Below are positions 17,996-29,015 of a DNA stretch of 64,000 nt, piece after piece (positions within the stretch are counted from its first letter, which is position 1; every line of letters starts with the position of its first letter). The notes under the pieces were generated by a model. That model was not told the origin of the DNA. It did not search any database and was given only the letters and a program-made list of their open reading frames with translations. Origin of the DNA: Cladochytrium replicatum (Eukaryota; Chytridiomycota; Chytridiomycetes; Cladochytriales; Cladochytriaceae); assembly GCA_025526935.1 (NCBI GenBank), contig JAHLKD010000030.1, forward strand, positions 372,001-436,000, in the 5' to 3' direction. Position numbers and translations under genes: made by a program.

Positions 17996-20236
17996 TCAGT
18001 AAAAATCCTCCTCAGTCAAAGAATCTCCGCTCGCTACACTACTGCTGAAAATCGTGTAAGATGAGGAAGTGGTAGCTGGAGCACCACTACTATTGTCTCT
18101 CCGATTCCGATAATTGGGGCAGTCCAGTCTATAATGCTTAGCTCCTTTGCAAGCAGCGTTTCGACATGGGAAAGGACTGGGATTTGCTTTTCGCCACGCA
18201 GGATCTTCAACCTTCACTTTGAACTCTTCTGCTGGCAGAAAGGGGCGTTTTGACTTTTCGGACGGTTCTTTTTTAGGCCTTTGTTGAGATGATGATGGTC
18301 GCTGATTCTCAACTGAGTCATTTTTGACATTGGGATCCTTTGCTGTTTTTATCCACTTAGCATGTGCATCAGCGAAAGGGTTTGACTTCAGGTAGGAAAA
18401 CTTCTTAGCACACCAAACTCCAAATATATCCAAGTTTGTTACAACAGTGCGACTTGGATATGGTGTAGCCAATTTGGACCTTTCTTGGTCCCATGATTCC
18501 CGAACTGTTGATGGAAAAGCTGAATGGTCCACAATACGTTGAATCAAGGTGTTCTCTGAGATGCTTCCTGTTGGCGAACTTTTGGCAAGTTGGTTAAGAC
18601 GTGACATTTCATTTAACAGCTGATCCAATGATGGGAACGATTCAATAGGCAAAAATTCCAAAGTTTGCCTGGCGTGGATCAAGAAATCTGGGGAGCGGAA
18701 GCGACCAATCAAAGCTTCCTTCAACTTTTCCAAATCCTGAACACGCTCACGCCTCCACTGTTCATCACGATCGTCCCACCAGCGTGACACTGCAGAATTA
18801 TCTTTGAACCGTAGCACCATAGCTTGAGCTTGCATTGGTTCTGTCCAAGCTTGACTAATTGCAACTTTTGTCACTGCTTTGAAAAACTTCCCTAACTCAT
18901 TTGAGCTGGCATCATCAGCCTGGCCTGAAGAAGAAGTCCCAGCAAAAAGAGGTATGCTGTTTAGAGCATTCTGGTCTAACTTCTCTGATCGTTTGGTGAG
19001 ATGCCCAGTTTGTTGGAGTGCTGAAACAATTTCCAGTCCAATGTTTCCCTGTGGAGGGGAAGATTGGCCAACTGGAAAGCTCTGGAAAACATCCGCTGTA
19101 GGTCCATGATAATCACTAGTTCCAAGTGTTTTCACTGTTGGTACAGCTGCATCTTTCAAAACAAATTGGGCAGATGGTAAAACTGGGGAAGCTTGTTGTG
19201 ATGCCGAGTCCTTTGGTCCAAGCTCTTGCATATCAGAGTGCTGATCGTCAGATGATGATGACACTGCAAGTAATGCTCGAATCTGATCACGATCCCTCTT
19301 CAATCTGTCACATTCAGCAATTGATAAATCCAAAGCTTCACGCAATTTGTGGTTGGCCCTGCATTCTGCTCGCCACAGACCACAAAATCGATCTGCCAAC
19401 GTTGGAGGTCCATTTTCGTTTTGTGAAGAGACCTCGCTCCCACGCCCGCTCTGCTGCGCCATTTCGCCGTCGGGTATGTTGGCGCGATCCAAACGAGTGC
19501 GAAGACTGGCTCCGGCAGCCTTCACTGAGGCCAATTCCGCCTCTACCAGTTCGGCCTCGATGCGGAGTTGGCTGGCAAGCTCTTGGGACACCTTCAACTG
19601 CTTCTCCAAGTCATCCAGAGCTGAAACTCGCTTTGCCTCCACCGATCGAGCCGTCTCTAGCTCCGCTGCAGCGCTGGCTGCCTTGCGCCGTGCTTCCGCT
19701 GCATTCTCCTGTGCAACGCGAAGCTCTCGACAAGCAGTAGCCAGTTCCTGCTGCAGGTCTGCCAAGTTTTGGCCAATTCCATCATGGTTCGATAAATCGG
19801 CATCCCAAAAATCGGTCTGGGTCTGGGAATCAGTCCAACGCTTCTCTCCATCGTCCTCGACATCAGGAACATCAATGGGATCAAGCTGATCCGTCGCCAG
19901 AACCAAGTTATCCGCAAGCGCCGAGCACTGCATCACAAGTGCATCGTTCTCGATTGCAAGCTGCTCGAGCGATACGGCCGATTCAGCGCGTCCCTCTTCA
20001 CGCGCACGGTTTAGCAATTCCACAAGTGCATTCGGGACAGCGATCTGGCCAGATCCAATACTGGCCAAAAATCCAGCAACGTCCTCCAATGAATACATCA
20101 ACAAAAACGCATTCCTCCACGCATTGCGAGGTTCCCCCAAGCGCTCCGCAAGATGCCGCAATCGGTCCCGAGGTTCCAAAGGCTGTCCAACATGAGCCCT
20201 CGCCAAGCGATCCTGAACCCTCGAAGTTGTCGACAT
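17996..20236 (-). CDS. gag: Chromovirus Gag-like protein with coiled coil and zinc knuckle
   Basis: 746 aa from the ATG at 20236; the frame is open 49 codons further upstream, but this ATG heads the more compact start. Residues ~60-300 are rich in Ala, Glu, Arg and Lys with long heptads, a predicted coiled coil for capsid assembly. The retrotransposon gag domain lies around residues 480-620 (AQAMVLRFKDNSAVSRWW, LKEALIGRFRSP, LEFLPIESF). Near the C-terminus is one zinc knuckle of the form CX4CX4HX4C (CRNAACKGAKHYRLDC), two residues longer between the first cysteines than the classic CX2CX4HX4C. The stop is 23 nt before the pol GTG and in a different frame. Structural protein of cytoplasmic virus-like particles. 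Confidence 0.82.
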   Translation of the reverse strand: MSTTSRVQDRLARAHVGQPLEPRDRLRHLAERLGEPRNAWRNAFLLMYSLEDVAGFLASIGSGQIAVPNALVELLNRAREEGRAESAVSLEQLAIENDALVMQCSALADNLVLATDQLDPIDVPDVEDDGEKRWTDSQTQTDFWDADLSNHDGIGQNLADLQQELATACRELRVAQENAAEARRKAASAAAELETARSVEAKRVSALDDLEKQLKVSQELASQLRIEAELVEAELASVKAAGASLRTRLDRANIPDGEMAQQSGRGSEVSSQNENGPPTLADRFCGLWRAECRANHKLREALDLSIAECDRLKRDRDQIRALLAVSSSSDDQHSDMQELGPKDSASQQASPVLPSAQFVLKDAAVPTVKTLGTSDYHGPTADVFQSFPVGQSSPPQGNIGLEIVSALQQTGHLTKRSEKLDQNALNSIPLFAGTSSSGQADDASSNELGKFFKAVTKVAISQAWTEPMQAQAMVLRFKDNSAVSRWWDDRDEQWRRERVQDLEKLKEALIGRFRSPDFLIHARQTLEFLPIESFPSLDQLLNEMSRLNQLAKSSPTGSISENTLIQRIVDHSAFPSTVRESWDQERSKLATPYPSRTVVTNLDIFGVWCAKKFSYLKSNPFADAHAKWIKTAKDPNVKNDSVENQRPSSSQQRPKKEPSEKSKRPFLPAEEFKVKVEDPAWRKANPSPFPCRNAACKGAKHYRLDCPNYRNRRDNSSGAPATTSSSYTIFSSSVASGDSLTEEDFY

Positions 20237-20366
20237 ATTGTGCTCAGAAAAATGCGTAAAATAATCGAAACTGATCGCCCGTAATTCTGAGTAATCAGGG
20301 AAGTGTTTGTGTAGCCGGTAATACGTTCCTGAGTGAACGCACAAAAAGGTCCAAAAATGGTGGGTC

Positions 20367-20384
20367 CTGGATGAAACCACCACC
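20367..20384 (-). other. Putative primer-binding site of the chromovirus
   Basis: On the minus strand, two bases after the LTR end, the sequence reads TGGTGGTTTCATCC. This would pair with a tRNA 3' end of the form GAAACC-A-CCA. That is unlike initiator tRNA-Met and closer to a tRNA-Val-type acceptor. Position and the TGG start fit a primer-binding site; the tRNA identity is a guess. Confidence 0.45.
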
Positions 20385-20465
20385 TGTTAAAAACCAAGGG
20401 CTTCTCCTGGCAGCGGTAGGGCGTGTTTAGCTGTACTTTAGCTAGCACAACAGCTCCAGGTTCCG
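20385..20465 (-). repeat. Truncated chromovirus 5' LTR (81 bp)
   Basis: Matches the terminal 81 bp of the left LTR (TGTTAAAAACCAAGGGC... to GGTTCCG), then diverges into unrelated sequence at 20466. Only the gag-proximal end of the 5' LTR is left. The promoter part is missing, so the element lacks its normal transcription start. Confidence 0.75.
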
Positions 20466-21393
20466 CTAGGGAAGAAAGTGTCTACCCAGGAACAATGCCA
20501 CTCAGTCTCCCAGATTCTCCACCCAGACACTTTCTCAACTCCTTGACCGTATTTCAGTACAACAAACCGTAGATACAGAAGCTGATTTGGGCTGTTCCAC
20601 CTATCAACTTGTGATTGTTCAGTGGAGTTGTTAAAAACCAAGGGCTTCTCCTGGCAGCGGTAGGGCGTCTTTAGCTGTACTGTAGCTAGCACAACAGCTC
20701 CAGGTTCCGTCTCTTGGCCCAGTACCTGTTCTCCCAGGTGTGTATATGCCTAATACTCCGACAGGCTGTACACTACCAAGCTGGTCAGGCAACCAGGGAA
20801 TGCTGTGGTCAAAGACATTGGTCACATGAACTCCTATATTCAAGTGAACAGTGCCTGTGGGCATACCTGTGGTCAAAGACATTGGTCACATCAACTCAAA
20901 GGACCAAGCCACACCACATTCCCCACTAAATGCCACCATCACTCCACACAGAACCTGCCAAACATGGAATTAAATACATGAAATACAAGTCCTTAAATAA
21001 GAATGAAGAGGGATTGACAAAAAAACTCTCAGGTCAAAGAGAAAAAAGACAACCCAAAGGATAACCCATATAGCAAACACTGATATGCTAGTTTTTAACA
21101 GGAGTTTTGTTCATCTTTACGATATTGTTTGTAAATATCACACTGTCTACACAGACACAAAGTGTTCATGTAAGTATCAAGCGTGTCCTAACTCAAGTTC
21201 AATCACTCCTCTCCTGAGCAGCAAAAATCCAGTGGGTCAGGGTCGGTATGGGGTTCAAAAAAATCAGGTCCAGGTATCCCACTCTACCCGCAGTGACCCG
21301 GCTGGTGCCTGGATAAACACGACCAGAAATAAGGGTTTAATTCGGGACGCCTCTGAAACCTGGACCTGACCCAGACACGCTGAACCTTATTAA
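20466..21393 (+). mobile_element. hAT transposon 3' end, interrupted by a solo LTR
   Basis: Sequence around 20565-20628 and 21101-21180 matches, in reverse orientation and with the LTR removed, the subterminal region at about 36850-36955. The right end (about 21300-21393) matches the termini at 35158 and 36713 (reverse complement begins TAAGGTTCAG..., with a GGTCCAGGTTTC block). So this is a third copy of the same hAT family, reading on +, cut off on the left by the chromovirus LTR remnant. It is non-coding apart from a possible last exon. Confidence 0.65.
20629..21100 (-). repeat. Solo LTR (type A) with perfect 5-bp target duplication
   Basis: 472 bp, TGTTAAAAAC...GTTTTTAACA, the reverse complement of the 477-bp copy at 31805-32281. 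It is flanked by GGAGT at 20624-20628 and again at 21101-21105. Removing the element and one GGAGT restores a continuous match to the hAT subterminal sequence at about 36.9 kb. It is therefore a true insertion, now reduced to one LTR. Confidence 0.88.
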
Positions 21394-22511
21394 GCACTTT
21401 GCATATGCAAACACATACATGGCGAGATATATCAGGTAAAGCAAACTCTGTTAAAAAGCTATGTCAAATCTGTAACATATGATCTTTGTGAAGATCCAAC
21501 ATCAAGAGCAAATATAGTTCTTCTTGAAAATCTATATCAGGTTTTAAAGTTGCATGTGAGTACAAAAGAGCTTCGTTCACCAATAAACCATCTAGTGGAA
21601 AACAGTCCAAAAACAGACAGAAACTTGACCAACCAAAAAAATCTTAACACTCTACCAATTGGGCATGGGCTGTGTAGGTAGTCAAGGTTGCTCATCTCTT
21701 ACATCAAGCTCGATTGACTGCGTTAACATTAGATGCAAACTTTCAAAATGTTGTGCTCTTCATTATTCTACTGAATTGTATGTTTATTGGCATCAGCGCA
21801 TGTAATCCTCTGTACCCTAGATATGACAGAAACTGAACCAAAGTACTATACCCAGAATTAATGGATTATGAGGAACTGGGCATTATTCCAATTCATGCGC
21901 ATTCTAGATATCTTTTCTATCCCTAGTTACGCAATTGAAATTCTGTTAAAGCGGTTGACAAATTTGAAGGCTTTTGGCATGATCGTTTGAACATTGGTGG
22001 CTTTTGGCGTGAAGGGTGGAACATTTGTGACTTCTTGAAAGTATATATCTGATATTTTGAGTGTTATAATTCATCAAATAATGTGACACTGATAGTCTCG
22101 TGTGCAGTGTAGCATTTTTGGAGTACCGCAGAACTTGGTGGGAGGGTGCCGTGAATCCACCTCCCAAACTGTAGAATTTTGTGCATGGACCGAAAGCTCA
22201 TTCATTTCTAGTCCTGGTGCTTGTGTGAGTCGATTTTATTTGGCAGATAAGAGTTAAAGCATAAATCCAAAAAGATCCCAGCAAAGGATTCTGCAAATCC
22301 GCTGGTTTAACTCAGCGGAAAAGCAACTGAGAAGTAGCAAAGGCAAAGTACAAGCGAAGAACATGTGAGCTGTGTGTGAAGTCCGGAAAGTTTGTGCGAA
22401 GTACAGCAGAGGGTAGAGGAAAGCGAGGCAGGAAGAAGTTTGCCACCTAGTCGAAAACGTGGGTGTTTTGAAACCAATTTCACTGTAAGCTGCGTTGAAG
22501 GCAACATTTGT
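21394..22511. other. Non-coding stretch between transposon nest and genes
   Basis: About 1.1 kb, A/T-richer than the neighbouring genes, with no long open frame of coding character and no recognisable RNA gene. A small perfect hairpin (CCGCTG with CAGCGG) lies near 22290-22310. It probably holds the 3' flank of the small membrane-protein gene that ends at 22512 on the minus strand. Confidence 0.4.
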
Positions 22512-22972
22512 TCACTTGAAATTTTGTTGGAGGGCCGGCGGTTCTTTTTGGAAACTGGCGACCATGTTTGTGATTGCGGTGATAACGAGGAACTGTGCGG
22601 GTACGACGGTGGTGAGCTGAAGGAACATAAGAACCGAAAGAAGCAGATAGATGATTGCTTTTGGCCAGAACTTGAGGGACTGGTTAAGACCTTTCAAAGC
22701 GGGGAAGGGCCACTCGAGCGCCATGATGAAAATTCCCAGTACAGTGGCAGCAATAGCGGGAATCGAGAATGGTTTAAAGAGGAAAGGGAGGTTGAGGAAT
22801 GTGAATGTTGGCCAGGAGTAAATCAACCCGTAAACACCTCCGTTCAAGAGGTCTGGAAGTGGAAGATGAGCATTTTTGTACCGCCTTCAGTTCGAAACTA
22901 CTTACAAAAGCCAGTTGTCACGCCTTGCCATTGAGCCCAAACTTCGGCAGGTGCTTCCCAGTTCTTTCCCAT
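22512..22972 (-). CDS. Small fungal four-helix membrane protein (DUF7727-like)
   Basis: Two exons, 22972-22906 and 22852-22512, joined by a 53-nt intron, give 408 nt (135 aa). The short N-terminus (MGKNWEAPAEVWAQW) is followed by about four hydrophobic helices, with the landmark MALEWPFPALKG between helices 2 and 3 and a short polar C-terminus. From memory this layout, with the LEWP motif and a Trp-rich start, matches a widespread family of small uncharacterised fungal membrane proteins; no biochemical role is known to me. The start is the ATG giving the expected short N-terminus. The opposite strand has a 180-codon open frame here, which I reject as a shadow. Confidence 0.68.
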
Positions 22973-23715
22973 GTTTGTCGTTCCTTTCTGAGTGGGGGTT
23001 GAAGGAGATGATTATAGCGCCACTTAAGTTGCGGCAGCCCACAGCCACAAATCAGGGTTTTCCGCAGCATCCACTGCCACTTTCTGATGTGGGTTGGAGT
23101 GGCCAAGTCAGCGCTGGGAGGCCAAGTGGAGAACATTTAAAGGAACTATTTGATTGTGAGATAGATAGAAACTTGTTGATGGGGTTAGAGATGATGCCAA
23201 GCATCACGTTATGTCACATGAATCCTCCACGTGAAATGGTGTGTCAATGCTAAAATTAATCGAAAGTATGTTAACAAAAAATCTCGTTCCGCTGGTTTAT
23301 CAATTTTTTTTGATTTTCTTTTTCGAAAAGTTTGTTCAATTATAACTGAGCCCAGCACCCGCCAATCGATGCGATGTTGGCTTGCTCCCACCCAAGGCAG
23401 TGGCTTGGGCTCTACAACATAAAAGCATCAATTTTCCCAACGTCAACTGGCAGTGAGCTCTTGGTTCTCTCTTGTCCACTACTTGTGCAAAAATTGTCTG
23501 CTTCCAAGAATGTCTGGATTGCTGCTACCCACACATAACTTGGAGCGGAGAATTTTTGAATCAAAAACAGCGTTGAAGGTGGCACACATATCTGCGTATC
23601 TTCACTGAATGTAACTGGAAGCGTTGGGTCGTAAGACAAAACCTATGCTCTAATATCACGTGTGGCTGTTTGAAGGTCATCGCCCAAACCAAACTAAATT
23701 GCACCCAGATTCTAA
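22973..23715. other. Divergent intergenic region
   Basis: About 740 bp between the small membrane protein (reading left) and the SLC26 gene (reading right), so it should hold both promoters. A minus-strand open frame of 75 codons at 23639-23412 has ordinary codon use but no recognised domain. I leave it uncalled, since it could be a short lineage-specific gene or chance. Confidence 0.35.
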
Positions 23716-26393
23716 ATGCCAGCGTTGTCCACTTCTGGCCATGACAGTCCGCAAGCTTCCAACGCTGATCCGTTTGAGTCACGCTTCGCCGATGATAGAA
23801 TTGTTGGCACTTCCCTGGAATTCGAAGGAGAAGAGAGTGATATTCTTTTGTCTGGTGAGAACTATTCCGCACAACTATCTCTCACGTTATGTACGAAAAT
23901 GGTCATTTGTTCGCAATTGTGTAAGACATTTCTCACTTCAATCGATAGTGGAGGAGAGGTCTTTATGGGATCACTTCTACGTGCGGCTGCGCTTTTTGGG
24001 TAATCGGTTGGCTCCCAACCTATAGCATCAGTGCGAACCTACGACAAGATATTATCGCGGGGATTACTGTCGCCTTCTTGCTTGTCCTCAAGGACTCTCA
24101 TATGCCAATCCCTCGTTAAAATTCCACCTGTTTACGGACTGTACACATGCTTTGTTCCGTTGATGGTCTACTCCTTTCTCGGTACATCTAGGTAAGTTTG
24201 TTCACTCTGTTTAAGAGAAACCTCTGAAAGTTGTTTTACAGACAATTAGCGGTTGGACCGGAAGCGCTTGTGTGCATCTTGACGGGTGCCGCGATTACCG
24301 AATATGTGGGATCAGCCAGCGAAATACACCCAGACTCCAGCAATTGGTGGTTTGGAGATGACGACACTATCCCTGGGAGCCCGGTTGATCGTGTCGCGGA
24401 AAGGATTGCTGCAGCAAACTTAATTGGCCTAATAGTCGGCTTGTTCACTAGCTCCCTTGGTTTCTTTCGGCTTGGTTTCTTGGACTCAGTTCTATCTCGT
24501 GCTTTGCTTCGAGGGTTCGTAACTGCCGTTGCCGTGGTTGTTGGAATAGACATGTCTAACACCCTACTGGGAATCAAACTCGACACTGGACATCTCACAG
24601 GCGACGACGCGCCGTCCAACCCATCTCCAATCGAGCACCTTCTTCATGTCATTAAACATCTCGACAGTACTCACACGCTCACGGCCGTGATATCACTAAT
24701 CAGCATTTCTTTCTTCCTATCGATGCGCATGCTGAAGCATCGATACAAATCTGTTCGCTGGTTCCAGATGATTCCGGAAATTCTTCTCCTTGTCGTTACT
24801 TCAACGTTCTGTGCATACATGTTCAGATGGGACCTCGGGGGAGTGGACGTTCTCAAGGACGTCCCAGGCGGCTTTGTTCCTCCGCGGCTTATTCCTGCTC
24901 GTACATCTGTCGGAAAAATCAAGTCCGTGCTGCTTCCTCCACTCTCATCACAATCATTGGATTTGTTGAATCGCTTGCTGTGGCAAAGGCTTATGCTGGG
25001 AAACACAACTACACTGTATCTCCGAATCGCGAACTGGTTGCTTTAGGACGCTCCAGCATTTTTGGTTCTATGTTCGGAGGTTGGCCAGCTTTTGGGTCTC
25101 TTGGACGTTCTGCAGTGAATGACGGTGCTGGAGCAAAAACCCAGTTTGCTGGTTTTGTGACAGGATGCGTCATTGGGGTTAGTGATTCAATATCTGTTGC
25201 CATGGTTCTACTTTCTTCCCAAGGCCATTTGCTCTTCTATCATCTTTGTTGCGGCACTCAAACTTATCGAGGCAGAGGATTTTCACTTTATCTTCGAACT
25301 TAGAGCTTGGGGAGACATGGGCTTGCTCCTGCTTACGTTCTTGACAACCTTGTTCATCTCGATTGAAGCTGGGACACTGATCTCGGTCGGAGTGTCGCTG
25401 CTCCTAGTTTTAAAACATTGTACAAAGGTAATTGAAGTCGTCGATCACATGTTTTTGGAGGGCACTTATTTCAACTGGTGTAGACCCGCATCTCTATCAT
25501 GGGCCAAACTGCTATCGTAGACCACAGAAGAGGAACGGTCAAGACCAAGTATCGGGCGATCCCCACAGGTTCTGTTGCACTTAGTGATGTGGAAGCTCAC
25601 CCAGATGGATCAATCGAAGAGCCTCTTGATGCCGTTCAAGGAACGTTGATCATTCGGATTGAGGAGGGACTCTTTTTTGGAAACACGGGTCAGTTACTGG
25701 AACGTCTCAATCGCATCGAGATGTATGGTGAACTGGGGTGCATCCTGGAGAAGCTCCACTCGCAGTGAGACGTCGTCGTCGAGCAAGGATGCGTCGCACT
25801 CAGGCAAGGCGGTTGAACGCCGGAACACCTACTTCCGCCGGCACAGTCGGAGTGTTATCAACTCCAGTCAATGGAGTACCTCCATATGATATCGGTTCCC
25901 TGAACAGCCCAGTAAATGTTTGGGCTTCCGATATTGGGATACAAACTGAAAGGCCATCAGGAAGAACACGCATAGCCGGCATAAGGACGGAAGAAGAGGG
26001 AAGCGGATCTGCGGCTGACGAGGACTTGCACGGTGATATCGAAGACGGAGCAGTGTCACTCGATTTGGACAGCGATGAAGGGGTTCGAAATGTTATCTTT
26101 GATGTTGAAGGATGGCAGAAATCGACGCAAGGTAGGGAGTGACTGGTATCCTCGTCTTTTGATTTTTCTTACGATATGCTTTGTAGCGCTATACAAATTT
26201 TGCTTGAAATTGTGAAGGCATACAGAGAGCGGAACGTTGAGGTCTGCTCGTGAAGCTTAAAAGCGGCTGTCGACCTTGGTTTGTTCGGAATGGTCTCATC
26301 GAACTTGTTGGTGGACCAAGTCACTTCTTCCGCAAAATAGCCGATGCAATTGAGTTCGTTGATAGCACATGCTCCTTAATTGGATGTTTATAA
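23716..26393 (+). CDS. SLC26/SulP anion transporter with STAS domain, many frame breaks
   Basis: Sulfate-permease family membrane protein. The SulP core is clear from about 24010: [51 protein letters not shown], then GFVESLAVAKAYA, ALGRSSIFGSMFGGWPAFGSLGRSAVNDGAGAKT and KAICSSIIFVAALKLIE, spanning the usual 12-14 helices. After an intron (25428-25486) comes a STAS domain (FDVEG, FVRNGLIELVGG) split by a ~100-residue acidic insert, as in other SLC26 proteins. Stop TAA at 26391. The frame must change about seven times by one base: near 24086, 24111, 24945, 25175, 25737, 26112 and 26249, several in short C or G runs. This is either a young pseudogene or a patch of assembly indels. Start and first exons are uncertain. 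Substrate (sulfate or another anion) not shown. Confidence 0.8.
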
Positions 26394-26954
26394 AACAACA
26401 TTCTGACCAACATTAACATCCATTTAATTGTGTGCACAGCCTCTTTCCAGGCTACAGAATCTCTCAGAACGCCTCTGCCACAGGTTGTCAATCAAGTAAG
26501 TTGCTAATCGTTGTTGCCAGATCTGGTGGGCTGGTGAAGTGGGCGTCACTTGCCATGTTCTGAACAAGCGAGCCTGTGTTCCAGCCGCTCGTTTTCCAAA
26601 CCCACCAGCCAGCTCTTAACTTGGCTGACGCCACCTCATCCCCCTGGCTCATTTCCACTTCTACTCTTTGTTCTCCCTTTCCGCCAACCTTGACCTCACC
26701 ATCACAGCGTAAGTGCTCATGTGGAAGTTCTGGGAGCTGCTATGATACAGCATTTGGATTGGTAATGGCTGTTGAGACCATCAGCCGTAATTTGAAATAC
26801 TGGCGTGGCAAGATATTCTTTTAAGCCGTTCGTTTACCTTTTCGACCTTTGTATAAAGAAGAAGCTCACACTTTTCAATTTCGGGCAGGTATATCGTTAC
26901 ACTTCTGGGGTTTTCAGCAAAAGACTTTATCACACCAACCACCAATTACTACAC
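26394..26954. other. Intergenic region upstream of the E2 gene
   Basis: About 560 bp with no coding signal that I trust. It is likely to be the SLC26 3' end and the promoter and 5' leader of the E2 gene. C-rich stretches near 26580-26700 are notable but match no site I can name. Confidence 0.35.
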
Positions 26955-27660
<706 letters not shown>

Positions 27661-28040
27661 TGCACTCGGTGTCATATCATATATCTGGCGAAGATCTGTC
27701 GAGTGGGTTAACGAAGTCAACTGCATTTTCGGCTGGTTATTGTGCAGTGTCGTGTTTTGTTGAGAGGTTTCTGTTGTGGCTCACTTTTATTTCTGGGCGA
27801 GTTTGTCCGCTTTCATCGCTTTGTGGTGGAAATGCTTGCTCTTATGTGTCCAAATTGAGCTCAATATGAATGAAGGACAATAATGCAACATGGTAAAAAA
27901 CCATTCTTAGTCGCAGGACTTTGAGGTACTGCCAATCGCCTTAGTTCATCTTTAACCAATCAACGTTTTAAGACCGATCAACTTCTTAGAATAATCGAAC
28001 ACTGGAGGTTGGTACACTTTTCGGCTTAAGAAAACAATCC
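27661..28040. other. Intergenic region between E2 and 7TM-like gene
   Basis: 380 bp; a 70-codon open frame overlaps the E2 stop but has no family resemblance. I see nothing else here beyond presumed 3' and 5' flanking sequence. Confidence 0.35.
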
Positions 28041-29015
28041 ATGGATCCTACTATTCTCACAACGCTGACTCTCAACGCAGTTGGCACTGGTTTGACCGGA
28101 ATGGGGTTGATCGTTGTTCTTATAAACCTCCATGGGACTCAAGGTTATAGGTAAGTCACCGTAATAATTCGTGCTCTGGATCTTGAAGGACTTGCATAAT
28201 CAGCCAACAGCTTCACATTCGATATGCTCTTTACCTTATCGGTAAGTAATAAGAATCGTGTTTGATACCGTTTTTGAAAAGCCGGGTGCCCACACTAAGC
28301 AACTTGCGTTGGCCTCCTCTCCAACGTCATGACAATCACCGGGACAAACAATGAACACTGCAGCCCGATATGGTCGCGCCTCAACAACATCTGCTGGGGT
28401 TTCACCAAGGTGTTTTTCTCTGAAGTCTCGCTGATCCGCTTCGAAATGGTTACACCAGACTACCCATTCAAAATCCGAGCCGCTGTGCGAGTTTTCACCG
28501 CGATATGGTACTTGGCTTGGTTGCTCGTCATCCAGACCCAGTCCGGCTTCTTGGGATGCCAAATGATCTACGACTTGATGCCGCTCTATCCCATTTACAG
28601 CTATCAACTCCTCGTCGATGTGGTCACCTCCTTCCGCTTCCTTGCAGTATTTTATTTCCTCAGGTGGCATCGGAGGGAGATCAACATTGTCTCTCTAATT
28701 GTGGACCTGTGTGTTTTTGCAACCATCGTGGCATCTTTGGCGGAAGTCATCATATTATTAACTGAACTTCCACAGCCGTTAGATAAAATTGACTTCCAAC
28801 GGATTCTTTTCTCGGGATCTTCCAACTTTGTCATAACAGGCGTCTTATACTGCGCTATGAGTGTATACGGAAAATTAGACAAAGGCTCAGCTGGTGGGCC
28901 AACTAGTGGTTCTGGGTCAGCGACCTCCACACAGGCAGCCGAAAACTTTGCTCGAAGGCAATCCAGAAAGAGCGGAAAAGGGAATGACCATGGTAGGCTT
29001 TCCTATTACAGCTGA
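28041..29015 (+). CDS. Seven-transmembrane-like membrane protein, unrecognised family
   Basis: Three exons, 28041-28150, 28211-28245 and 28300-29015, total 861 nt (286 aa). Seven hydrophobic segments can be counted: near residues 8-30, 39-60, the region around NNICWGFTKVFF, VFTAIWYLAWLLV, YQLLVDVVTSFRFLAVFYFL, IVSLIVDLCVFATIVASLAEVIILL and NFVITGVLYCAMSVYG. The C-terminal ~45 residues are Gly/Ser-rich and basic, so probably cytosolic. The layout is that of a receptor-like protein, but no rhodopsin, Pth11 or carbon-receptor motif is visible, so no ligand or role is claimed. The second donor (GTAATA) was chosen because it is the one that keeps the frame. A second seven-helix protein lies at 45.1-46.7 kb without clear sequence similarity. 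Confidence 0.6.

Larger units (their letters stand above)
12558..20465 (-). mobile_element. Ty3/mdg4-type chromovirus with intact gag and pol
   Basis: Minus-strand LTR retrotransposon: 5' LTR remnant (20465-20385), gag (20236-17996), pol (17972-13083), 3' LTR (13026-12558). Pol order is unusual N-terminal domain, protease, RT, RNase H, integrase, chromodomain; RT before integrase defines Ty3/mdg4. Both ORFs are free of stops, so the coding part is recent or under constraint. The 5' LTR is reduced to 81 bp and then runs into hAT-derived sequence, so this copy probably cannot be transcribed normally. A deleted relative of its pol lies at 37407-37923. Confidence 0.9.

Noticed and set aside
12558-20470. 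CTGGG left of the chromovirus and CTAGG right of it as a target duplication
   Set aside because: The right LTR is only 81 bp, so its outer edge is not a true element end. A 4/5 match of five bases is expected by chance.
22392-22934. 180-codon open frame on + opposite the small membrane protein
   Set aside because: Composition is odd (many Glu, Cys, Gly) and no domain is seen, while the minus strand gives a spliced, phase-consistent protein with a known fungal motif.
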